Assembly (NCBI GenBank): GCA_030248065.1
Contig: JASAMV010005401.1
Span: 1 to 57,848 of the forward strand
DNA length: 57,848 bases
Reading direction: 5' to 3'
Source: Rhynchonema sp. JSB1_4
Taxonomy: Eukaryota; Nematoda; Chromadorea; Monhysterida; Xyalidae
In this document: one piece after another, positions 34,015 to 45,381 of the stretch
How positions within the stretch are numbered: position 1 is the stretch's first letter
Layout of the letters: each line of letters starts with the position of its first letter
Program-made: the position numbers and the translations under genes
Notes under the pieces: model-generated
What the model was told of the DNA's origin: nothing
Databases searched by the model: none
Seen by the model: only the letters and a program-made list of their open reading frames with translations

Positions 34015-37000
34015 CTAAGCTTCCGGGAATGTGTCGCTCAATTTTCGTCTGGCCGACATCACAGAATCGGTGCGACTGGTGGTGGCTGGTGCGGACTTGC
34101 TTTTGTGCGGCACTGGCGACAACACGACACGACCGCGCTGAAATGCATGAATGACAACAAAATAAGAAATTATTTGAAATTAGGGTTATTTAATAATTTT
34201 AAAATTATATAGCAAAATGAAAAACTGGGATGCAGTTGCAAGCAGCGAATGACCATATCGTTCGATGATGAGTTCAGATTTATTGCTCGTCAAGTGCCAA
34301 CAGTCAGGAAAACAATAACAAATAACATTCATGGAAAACGTTACGAACATGACATATGGCTGAAAACAAAAGTGCAGACGCAATTGTCAGTGTTGTGAAA
34401 CGAGGTGCGCCATCTATGGTCTCTTAGCCTTTCTGTGCAACGACGATCGTCTCACCTTCTGCACGCTGGCCTGATTGCCTCTCGACCAGCCATCGATTGC
34501 CGCGTCGATTGCGCGCACGAACGATTCGGTCAACTTCTCGCTGTCGATGAAATAGACGTAGTATTGGAAGGTCATCATGTGCTTCGGCGGATTCGTGATG
34601 CGCTGTAGCAATTATGTTAAGGCATGGTTGTTGAAAGTTGGCGGTGATTACAGGGCTGGATTAGCATGCGGTTCAGATTTAGATGTTGCTCAACCCACTG
34701 GTGGGTGGCGAAAACAAAGGTGAACACTCCAAACACTGCTAGACCTGCACCTTGCGTTGTGTGCGTGGCGCTAATCAGCTACCTGGTACTCATCCATATT
34801 TAATTAGTCATCGGTGGTGTACCTATGCACCTTGTTATCATGCCCATCAACCAAAACCTCTCACAGTTACATTAAAGCAACTAACATCCACATCCAAGTC
34901 CCTTCCCAACAACCGTGGCTGCGGATTGGGTTGTTTGTGTTCGTAGACGTACACCTTGCGCAGTGGATTGTCCTCGTTGTCACCATGATGCAGGTCACAT
35001 CGGATCACCATCAATTCTTCATCAGCCAGATGTCGCAGATCGATTGGCAGATTACCGATCAACGCTTTCTTGATCTGACGGATTATCAAAAACTCTGTTC
35101 GTCACCACAAAACAACGAGCTCCTAAACATGCATAACAGCTGCCACGTGAGCCACACACGTTTTGACAGAAGACCTCCAGATATCCAGATACAAAGCATC
35201 AATATCGGTTTGGAGTCGGTCTTGCCTTGGACAGATTTTTTGATCAGGCGTATTCGGAATTATTTCGAGCATCAAACTTTCTGCCAACGTTAAGGGTATT
35301 TATCAATGGTTTGAGAACAGTTTTCATGCTGATCGAGTGCTTGATACTCGAACCGAACAAATGCTTGTTCGAAACCCAACTTTGAGACTGACCAACCCCA
35401 CAGAACAGCGAGTGGCCGCATCCTAGTGATAAAAACGCCCAACCTCATCCTCGGTGTGTGGTTCGGGTTCGACGGGTGACGGATTCCAGTTGATTTGTCC
35501 CATCATCTTGAACAACTGTCGTCGATCAATGCGATCCAGCCATTGTCGTGCCTCATGAAATAGACCATCCAGCCGTTTCTTCTTGATTTCGTGCATCACC
35601 TCGTCATCCAACTGGCAGTAAGCAGACATGTCCGTGATGGTGTCGCTCATTCGAAGTGCGACCCTGTAACAACATGTTATGTGAAAGAGAAACAAGTCTA
35701 GATTCGCTGTAGGTTCGTGCAACAAACGCACTCTTTGTCGCTCACGAACAACAAATTGTCGTTGGCGGACACAAGCGCACGTGCGATTATCTCCTCGATC
35801 ACCTGCAAACCCAAACAGCAGTCAAATCAACTTCAGAATCATCACGACACTGAAATGAGAATCCAGCCATTACCATCACAAACCTTGTTGGTTTTATGTT
35901 GGTACACGTTCTGGTGCAGATGAAAGCGTGCCACAACGGCCGATCTCAGGTCGCCAGTCACCTGCAAACATAGAATATCGGTGATGAATTGTCACAATGC
36001 ACAAAACATGATCACGAAGATACGAGTGAACTAATGACCAGCTAATTAACACACGCCCACCTTCTCGGCATAAGCAATTCGATAGTCGCCTGTTTCGGGG
36101 ATGAGCATCACACGCGCACTGTTGATGATGCGATCCAGTGACCGCGCGTTGAATTGGATGGCAACCTGAAGTTATTTGGCGGTCACGGTTATTTGGCATT
36201 GGAATGGAAAGTTTTTGTGATGGTGTGTAAAAGTACAGATAACTAACATCAGTGTAGGTCGAGTCACGGAGGAAATAGTCGAACCGATCGACATCGAACC
36301 CGTCCTTCTTGTTCGATACGATGTCGTACAGGAACGCCTTGCCACCGACTCGACCGATTTTCTGCCAGACACAATCGTAATGTTTCTCACAAAGTTTTTT
36401 ATTTATTCATTCAAGACGAATCCACCAAGCATACCCAACCTTGTTATCGGGTCCTCTCGCTTTGCCATCGATTGCCTCCTTGATGAACGCGAAGTCCACA
36501 TCAGCCAGTCCGTATTTCCGTAAGGTAAGCTCCACATGTTCATTCTGGGCGAGCAGGTAATCGAACATCTCCGTGGACGCGTCTTCGTGCTGCCACACAT
36601 TAGGTATGGTTTGGCTTTGGCTCATGGTTTTTTTTATTTTGGATAGCGGTAAAGCCAGTAAGCAACAATTTTTGGGCCTAAAGCTGGAAGCCAGCACAAA
36701 CAAGCCCCAACCAGTGACAAGGTCAATGGGTATTCACAGCACGTGGTCACAAAAAGGACCAACCTTCCAATCAGTCGTGCGACCGGCCATCAGCTTCGGT
36801 ATGACTTTGCCATCGAACAGATGCGAGAACGGTCCATGTCCGAGGTCGTGACACAACGCGGCAATCTCAACGCACAGCACATCGACGTCCGTCACAACAA
36901 AGTCCAGCTCGCTGCTATTCACCTGTGCCTTCAGATGGCGCATCAGTTTGCCGGCCAGATGGCAAACACTGGAAATAGACAGAAGGAACTAATTAAATTT

Positions 37001-37900
37001 TGATTTCCCCAAATTCTAAATAACAACCAACGAGCAGGCAGACATACCCAAGCGAATGTTCAAAACGACTGTGTCCAGCACAGGGGTACACCCGATAGAC
37101 AGCGCCCAGCTGCCGAATGCGGCGCAGACGCTGGAACTGTGCCGTGTCGACGATGGACTTGAGTGCACCTGACAGGTCGATGTTGCCGTGCACCTTGTCT
37201 AACACGGACACCGTGTTCAAATCGACCTGAGCAAATCCATTCAAGATTGTCCAGCTTGGTTTACGACATACATACAATCAGGAACAGATAATTTGCTCAG
37301 AAAAGATACCTAGCTGCTGGTATAATATGTTTCAGTTGCGCAATAGTAATAAATCTAACCATTTGTATTGGTTTTCGAAATTTGTGGAGCGCTTGCCAAA
37401 AGCAACGAAACAACACTAGCTGCTGGTGACTTCAGAGCAACAACGATACCAGAGGTGAAGTGGAATATTTCTAATTGGAAAACTTTCAGGCTACCAACTA
37501 ACCAGTGCAGCTCGTTTGTGAATATTTTTTCGCTTGGATTTTCCAACATTCAATTTGTCTGCCACGCGCTTACGACTTGTGCGTTTAGACATGCTTTTCT
37601 ACGTATACTGGGAACTAGAAACTCGCCACGAACTAGGTTATGATCTCCGTATTTCCAGACTACGTTTCGAATAAACTAAAACTGGACAGGTTGTACGAAA
37701 AGTGTTCAGATGAAGCGAAGGTGCATGTTCATAAGAGTTAACGCAAACATAATACATGCCAGTCTCTGCGTTACGAAGCGTCACATCAAATTTGACAAAT
37801 GTACCTGCTCTGGGGCATCGCGTTGTGTGCGTGGCCGTTTGGCAGCGCTCGGCGGTGGGGTCCGAACCATCAGCTCCTGATCTGGCGGCACCAGTGGCAT
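34015..37900 (-). CDS. SAMHD1: SAMHD1-like dNTP triphosphohydrolase (HD domain, no SAM domain)
   Basis: Hydrolyses dNTPs to deoxynucleoside and triphosphate, lowering the dNTP pool; the human enzyme works as a GTP/dNTP-activated tetramer. Exons: 37805-37900, 37048-37226, 36764-36968, 36440-36589, 36248-36361, 36061-36165, 35884-35961, 35732-35802, 35444-35663, 34886-35092, 34456-34602, 34015-34137; 564 aa in frame. The HD metal site is complete: His in [10 protein letters not shown] in [11 protein letters not shown], Asp in [11 protein letters not shown] (human H167, H206, D207, D311). Substrate residues in VYQHK (Y374, Q375, H376, K377) and the DTAQFQRLR allosteric strip are kept. No SAM domain lies between the start ([10 protein letters not shown]) and the HD fold, unlike in vertebrates. 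The last exon has a basic, Ser-rich tail ([10 protein letters not shown]). The edges of exon 10 are the least sure. Other HD hydrolases are unlikely given the similarity along the whole chain. Confidence 0.93.
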
Positions 37901-39724
37901 ATTTGACGAGTTCAGTGGAAATTCCAGTAAAAATATCGAACTGCAACAGTTGCTTGCAACGTGCACTAGAACAAATGAGTTCAGCCTGCAATAAAGTCAG
38001 CAGAACTGGATGGAAAGAACACTGCTATGTGCTGGTCAGTAGGAAACGGCAAAGCCACATGGGCACTAAAGTTGCTGCATTCATCAAATGGCGTTTCTCA
38101 ATTGTATACAGCAGACTAGCGCAGTATCTTATCTCGGTTTACCGCAAGCACCAAAGCAGCTGACAAATAATGTAACTTCCCAGACGTAACGGACATACAT
38201 TGTGCACACATTTTAGGGTGGGGTTAGTAAAACAGAAGGTAGAGCGATAACCGTTATCGCTATGAAGCCAGAGACGGACATGGGTTAAAGAGGAATTTCG
38301 CCCCAGACACACATAAATTGAACGTTTCAAACTTTTATCATTTATTTTGTTTTCTTAGCATTAGTGTATACAAAATTTATGTGAAAATGATCAAGTAACA
38401 TAATCTTTCACAATATGCACTCACGTTATCATGATGGTGGAGCACGCGTGTGTCATCATTCATAAAAACAACATGTACAATGTAACATGCATCAAAGTTA
38501 TAAATTGATGTAAATTGACTATTTTTGTTCCGTTTCATTGTAGCGCGGGCTCCGTCTCAACGGAACGAATGAGCAGAAAGAAACGGACATCAAACTATAC
38601 AGCAGAACCGGATACACGACGTACGCACACACTCAGAATCAAACATGTATGGTATCAATACATTGCAGAACAGTATGCAACGTAGCGATAAAAATCGGCA
38701 CGACGTTTTGTAACCAAAACGGACAAACTGTACACAGCAACAGTGAAAAAGGCACCACTTTTGAATCGTTGTTGGCTTGACAGGATCAGTGGGTGCACGA
38801 AGTTGGGCACTGCTCGTCATCGAAATCACAGCTGCACCCACCAGACCCGACAAACCAGTGTCAAAGAACAGCCCTGCCATTGCAATGCAAACCACTCACT
38901 GGGGGAACACCAAATCAGGCTCACTGTCCGCGTAAAAACAGTTGCAAACGGAGATGTCTATCTGACTGAACCAATTTGCAGCTCCCGGTTTCGATTCTAT
39001 CACAGTCATATACGGCACATTGGGCAGAACGAATCGGTTTATTATATTTCTCAGATTGAAACATTGCTTCACCGATGCGCCATACCCAAGTGTTGAGACA
39101 TAATCGTACAAATACTGTACCTAAATTTAAAAAAATATAGTTTCTAGCTGCTAATGGCTGTTGAACGTACAATGTCTAATCTTCGTTTGATAATATGGAA
39201 ACCAAGCATTGCAGCAAAGGTTGGAACGAAAGGAAAGGCACGAGCATGTACCTGAAAACAGCTGTATTTGTTGATATTTTAATGAAAATTGTGAACTGGC
39301 GCTTCTCAAGAATACTGGCCCTTTTCGATCAGCAAAGAAAGAGAGTGGACGTCGGTTTTTTCAGTCCGAAACGTTTAATACACCATTGATGAGAGAATTT
39401 GGTGGTCGTTTGGTGTGGATGATGAAAAAACACTCACTACAAAATCAAGAGTTTAGGGCAAAAAGCACAGATATGTACAAAAGAAGGGCATGAAATCTCG
39501 GGGAAAATATTGGTTCATGAAATGAAACCACCTGGCATAAATATTGTACCATTAGACACAGTGCAATAGTGGTCTCAGCAGCTTTAGTAAGACAATAAGG
39601 GCACCAAGAAGTAGCAGTCAGAGAAGTTGTAAAGGTGGACAGGTCAGTGCGGGTATCAAAGTCGATCGATTATCATGTGTAGATGAACCGGATTGAGACA
39701 CAGTGATGATTGACATGCAGGTAA
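37901..39724. other. Region between SCP 3' end and SAMHD1 5' end
   Basis: 1.8 kb holding the SAMHD1 promoter and 5'UTR and the SCP 3'UTR, both on the minus strand. No further exon, repeat or RNA gene could be supported. Confidence 0.45.
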
Positions 39725-42700
39725 TCACCGATTGCCCCCGACGGTCACCGATCTGGTGACAGTGGCCTGTGTGACCTGGGTGATTGGATTGTTGGATGAA
39801 GGGGGACTGGTGTTGTTGTTGTTGTGCACAACACTGGTGATCGGCGAGCTACTGGTGACGGCCAACTGCTGCAAATTGGGTGATGACGACACGGTGGTGG
39901 TGGTGGTGTGCTGCTGGCGCAACAACGTGTACACGTTGTCGACGTGTGACAGACGCTCCAGCAGTGGCACCACGTCCAACAGCTCCTTGTCCGACATGTC
40001 GTCGAACCACGATTGCACCGGGATCTGCAGCAATCAATGTCAGTCACGGAATGGAATTGGATGAACACGAAGATCAGATCGGCACTGCCACACTGAGCCC
40101 GCCCGACACAGGCAAACGGCCACAGAATGGACCCGTTCACATTGTGAACAAATGGTCAGTCACCGATTTCCACGTGTCACACACAGTATAAACCTCCACA
40201 GTATGAGTATTCTAGCTACCAACATCGTAAGCAAAACGGTCGGGTCTGATGCTGCTCTTGTTCACTACGCGGTGATTTGATTGAATATGTACAATCAGTG
40301 GTGTCGTTAGGGGGGGTTGGGGGGGGTTACCCCCCTGGTATGGGGTACGGGAAATCGGCCGAGGGTATGGGGTATGAGAAATTTTTCACTTTTGGAACAA
40401 GCACCCCTAAGAAATTACTTTTTGACCCCGAGCAGTACCAAAATTGACCATTTTTCGTCCAAAAATGTCAAAAATTGCTTGCTGCCGCAAGAAAACTCTG
40501 TTTTAAGCACTTTTAGACCAAATTTTGGCACTTTTAGAAAATTTTTGGGGTCATTTTTTTAAACCCCCACCCTCGGGTATGGGAAATTTTTGAGTTTTTG
40601 GAGAAACCCCCCTGGTATGGGAATTTTTTTATTTTTGGGGGTATGTATGGGAAATTTCCCGAAAATTGGGCTGGGTATGAGAAAATTTCGATTTCTCAAC
40701 GACACCACTGTGTACAATGAATGTGAAACATCACCTACCGCATTGTCAGGATGAAACGCATAGGACGCGGGGGAATTGTCGACGATGATTACCCGTTTCA
40801 GATCACGACCCAGTCGATTTAGATCCTGTAACAAAACGTAACAATTGTTAGGGCCTAACTATACTTCGTTCTCTCAGAGAACAAAGAACAAATTCTCGCG
40901 CGCTGATTGGCTGTTGAACATACGTGGACCAATCAGCGCGCGAGAATTTGTTCTTTGTTCTCTGAGAGAACGAAGTATAGTTAGGCCTTTAGTCATGCAT
41001 ACACGGATTCGATTGGAAAAAGCATCAAACTCAGTTACAACATTATCAACATACCTTAACGTAGTTCCCTTTGTGAAACACACACGCCTCGCGGAAAAGT
41101 CGCGCCCGAAAACAGCCCCATTTGTCGAGCAAGTCAGCGACCGGATCCGCGTACTGAAAAAGAACGACAAATTTATGTGTTGGTTCAAAATTCCAATCTC
41201 GAAATTTGCCACGAAAAAAAACATAAAACAAATACCCATAATTTTTTTTCGAACCTTGGCAAGACTAGCAGTGAATAGAATACATTCAAATAGATCACCG
41301 ATCCGACGTAAGAACTCATCTACGTGTGGTCGTTTCAGAACGTAAACCTGAAAGAAAAACAAAGTACGTTATCGTTACCGCCACAAGTAGTCAACCAATA
41401 TTTCAGGTGCTCCAGAAGCCTGTCCCTATCAGAGTGCTCTTTCGTACGTTCAGTATGCAATGTATTTTACACTATCGGTTACACAAAGCGCAGTTGTTTG
41501 CTGCTGCTTAGTTTCTTCCGTGCCGCAAACGGAGAGCAGAAAAACAGGACAGCCATTTTACTGTTTTGCAGGCGCATCGTCGTTTTAGAACAACACTGCG
41601 CAAGTTGCTGCTAGCTGCACCACACAAAGCAAGCCATAAAGTGAACTTCGTAACTTTGTTGAGAGTTGTCAGTAACGTACTTGTTTACGACTTGCAGTGT
41701 TACACAAATACAAAGTATACCTATCATTTTCATAGTCGTTCGAATGTTGGCGCAAAACTTCGTTCCAATGTACAACACCGGTAAACCTGACACACGTTAC
41801 GCTACTTGGTGACAACGAGCGCTACTTTTTATGGTCTGACTGCGCGAAGGACGTTTACCACAAAACAGTTTTCATACCAAGCGCGGTAGTTTGAATTTGT
41901 TTTCAAGACGTGGGTGCTTACCTTGCAGCAGTTGTGTAGCTGCTGTAACTACTCTGGGGGGGGGCAGAGGGGGGAATCCAAATTCATGAAAAGTCACTTT
42001 TGAGTGGACAATTTGACCTATTTTTGCCCCTTTTTAGAAAAATTCTTCATAGAAAGGGTATTTTGGTGACTTTTCAACACTGTTTGGTTGATGTCCGGAC
42101 ATGGCAGACATAGATAGCTGGGTTTGGGGCCAGCTACACCACTGGCTTGGAGTCGACAAAAATACCCAAATTTCCGTACCTGGTGAACGACTCCGTCGAT
42201 TTCGACAGGGATGACGAAATCGGGGTTTTTCACCGGCTGAAAATAGAGTTTTTGAAATCTGTTACAAGCGTTGAGCAAAGTATAGATGACGTCGAAAATA
42301 ACGAAACATTGCGAAACGAACTTTGAAAGATGAATGGACGAGCGTTTCGTCCAGGTCAATAATTAGGCACAATTTGTTTGAGTCGCTGGGACGCAGTGGC
42401 GGTAACAACAACTTTTCGGACGCCTGCAAGTAAGACGTCATTGTGAATTTGATAGTATAATGATCGCTAACCAATTCATGTGTACCGTCCGTCACCAGAA
42501 CAATGCCTTTGAGAGAACTGTTCCCAAAAGGTTTGCCTGATGCGTCAGCCCGATAGATCGTGTGTTGGTCAACGGTCACATGACATGACCAATTGACATA
42601 ACTACCTGCTCCGTAACGCGCGTACCCGGGATACCTAGTTTGAAAATAGTCTTAACCAGAGTTTATGAGTGCCAAATTCACACAAGGGGTTGAGCTCACG

Positions 42701-45381
42701 TGCTCAAAATGTGAACAGAAAAACCCAATGTGCAACGCGACGTGAAGACTAGCCTTTGGCGAGTACGGCGTTGGTTGTGCGCCATTGATAGTGGTGCTGC
42801 TGGTGGGTGACATGGGTATGCCTTGCGAGCTGGATGGCATGAACGGGCCAGCACCGTCGTCATGGTCGCCCTTTGGTTCGGCGCCGAAACAGCACAACAA
42901 CGAACGTAGCAGACGACGCGTCCGGGGCTTGCGCACCAACACCGTCGGTTTGGCGTGATCTGCATGTCGTGATAACAACAACAATTGATTGGCTGGACAG
43001 TGCTTGTATACACCGATGCTCTTGTGGACGTGGCTTGTGGTCATTATGTTGAAATTGAGTCTTGTCGACCGATTTACCACACAAATGTTTTGCTGGGAGT
43101 AAACCATGCGTGTTGTAAATCGGTAGAAAAGACTCCGTTTCAACACAATTGATTGGCTATGTTGAATACACCTACATGTGGCAAATTCGTAGAAATACCA
43201 AAACCCGACAGAACAACATCTGGCCCAGTTCATATTATCCAAAATATCGACCCAAGTTCCACTTACAGCCTGGCTGTTCAAGCCATTTCAGCAGCGCAAC
43301 CAGTAGCTCGACAATTACGTGGAAACAACCAAACAAACCGAATGCACACAATACACACAGTACACCTGTTATCATGACAGGAACGAGTAGCAGCGAGTTT
43401 ACGATAGATTTTGGGGGAATTATGTTTTTATCAAAACGAGCCCTTATTTCGTGATTATTGAAATGAACACGTCTGCATTTGCACAGCTGCAGCAGTCACG
43501 AAACCAGTTGGTTTTAGAAAGTTAGCCAAGATAGGAAATCGCAATAATGAGCTGAATTTCACCTACTATCTGTTGTCTTGGTCAAATAATGCAAATTGCC
43601 GTGCAAACAGACCACACGCATCAGCCACACGCTCTCGCGACACCCCAAAACCGAATGTACAGGTTTTTAATTGCTCATGTCTCACAAACAGACAAGGCAT
43701 GGTAGCAGCGGATAACCGAGCACAATAACAGCGATGTTCAATCACACATCAAACGTGTTTTACGTCGCCAAATGCTGTCTGGTCTGAATGCCAACATAAT
43801 CCGTGAAATGTTTCTGCTTGTACCTGCACATTGTGAACTTCAGTTTAAGTGAGTTGCATTGCAATTGTACACCAGCTGTTGCCAACTACCACAAAAACAC
43901 GACATACCGGACATCAAATATAGATGTGTGCAAAAAATACTGAATTGACGGCCTGAAAGCAGACGCACTGTCATTTCTATGGGTGTGCTCTTTCGGTCAT
44001 GTTGAGCAGCATCTCTGGAACAACCAGTCCAGTCAAGTGCGACGCAACTGTTGAAGAACACGATCACAGGTTTGGGAGTAGACTATCGAAAAAATTTTTA
44101 AGTTGAAGCGCCAAAATTTCATCGCGCACGCAGACAGCTCAATTAAGCGTGCAACGCTCAATTGAAGCACACATTCCAAACGAGCTGAACAACGTTCTAT
44201 TAGTCACAAACAGACGTGTTCGCAAAAGGGCCAATTGTTTTGTCATCACCGCACATGGTAAACGCTGCTGGTCAACGCAGCCGGACCAATTCAGCCCCAA
44301 ATGAGCGCGACCACCTAACACATACACGACATTAGGCTGCGTTGGACCACACCCTGTAAGTCACAAAAGCACCGGATATTTACCAAGCGAGCTTTCAAAT
44401 CAACTATGTATGTGTGAAACGCCATTTCAACTTGACAGAACTGAATGATTGTGCCATCATCGCCTTACCCACAGTCCAAATCATTTGAGGTTCCTGCGAT
44501 TGCGGTTGCGAAGCGGTCGTGTGCGAAGAGCGACGTTGCAGTACCGAAAAGTGCGAGAAGGGCGCACTGCTGCTGCTGCTGTTGCGGTTGTTGTTGGTAT
44601 TGGTGCGTTGATCATTATTACTGGATGTGGTCGACCGAAATGGTGTGTAGAGTCGGTAACCACGCTGTGGCGCAACACTGACATTGTTGTTGGATGACAC
44701 CGGTGCCTGTTTGACATTCGATGTCGCCGGCACATGGGTGGGGAACCGTGTCGGCTGCTTGCTGCCACCACCAGCATTGCCCATTGCCTTGTTTTGTGTT
44801 TGTGCTGGCTTGGGAGCAGACGTGTTGCTTGTCGTACCCGAATAACTGTTGCGATTGGCACCGGCGAAATAGATCTGCGGCGCGGTCGACGACCGATTGA
44901 CGATCATCTGAGCTTCTTGTCCACTGGTGCCGTTGGTGTACGAGGCTCGTTGTTGCACCGACTGTGCTGCGACCGTGTTGGCCCCAGCCCTGAAATGTAC
45001 CTGCCCGGTTCGTGTGCCGTTGACGCGGGCATGTGGCAGTGCTGGTGTGGTCCAGTAGTAGACCGAGCCCGTGCCAGCGTGTTGGTAATTGTTGTTCTGC
45101 AGATTGGCGGCTGACTGACTGTACGCATGTTGTGTTGCGTTCAACAACAGTTCGCTGGTCGTCTGCGGTTGTGGCACCGGTGCGCGTCGATCCAATCGCG
45201 GTGGTCTCGAATCTTGCTGATGCTTTATTTTGATGTTATTGTTGCCGTTGTTGTTGTTGTGATTCATGTTGATGTTGTTGCGGTTACTACTGCTGCTGCT
45301 GTTGTTGTGATTCTTGTTGATGTTGTTGTTGTTGTTTTGGTTGAGGGCAAATTGACCAGAAAATATAGCTGTCTGGGACAT
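39725..45381 (-). CDS. CTDSPL: SCP/CTDSP-family small C-terminal-domain phosphatase with long Asn/Gln/Ser-rich N-terminus
   Basis: HAD-superfamily Ser/Thr phosphatase acting on Ser5-P of the RNA polymerase II CTD and other phosphoproteins. Exons: 44469-45381, 42750-42959, 42606-42634, 42322-42423, 42180-42236, 41255-41347, 41055-41153, 40739-40825, 39725-40024; 629 aa in frame. The catalytic DLDET (DxDxT) lies in [16 protein letters not shown]. It is followed by [66 protein letters not shown] and [21 protein letters not shown]. Exon 2 has the SCP-type RSLLCCFGA. The first exon (304 residues, [10 protein letters not shown] start) is almost all Asn, Gln, Ser and Thr. It is joined by phase (G + AT) and donor strength, not by similarity. 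The last exon adds a Thr/Ser/Asn tail. The ortholog symbol stands for the family only (C. elegans scpl-1 is equally apt). Confidence 0.9.
40296..40710. mobile_element. hAT-type MITE with perfect 8-bp target duplication
   Basis: 415 bp, ends CAGTGGTGTCGTT and AACGACACCACTG, flanked on both sides by TGTACAAT (40288-40295 and 40711-40718). An 8-bp duplication plus CAGTG...CACTG ends is the hAT signature. The interior is G-rich at one end and has GGTATGGGAA and AAAAATTTT-type words, with no open frame of note. It sits in the last intron of the SCP gene. Confidence 0.88.
40851..40988. mobile_element. Near-perfect foldback (60-bp arms), Harbinger/Tourist-like
   Basis: Arms 40851-40910 and 40929-40988 are complementary over 60 bp, apart from the outermost base, with an 18-base loop. 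The ends are GGGCCTAACTATAC and its complement. TTA flanks both sides (40848-40850, 40989-40991). It lies in the SCP intron 40826-41054. Transcribed, it would make a long hairpin. Confidence 0.85.
41929..42144. mobile_element. Second, older hAT-like MITE in the SCP gene
   Basis: Ends CAGTTGTGTAGCTG and CAGCTACACCACTG are imperfect inverted repeats. Flanks CCTTGCAG and GCTTGGAG agree at 6 of 8 bases, as expected for a decayed 8-bp duplication. The interior (41960-42080) resembles 630-745 of the window by eye. It lies in the intron 41348-42179. Confidence 0.6.

Noticed and set aside
44734..45233. Overlapping + strand frames of 60-130 codons
   Set aside because: Antisense shadows of the Asn/Gln-rich SCP exon; their Val/Cys/Trp-rich composition follows from complementing Asn/Gln codons.
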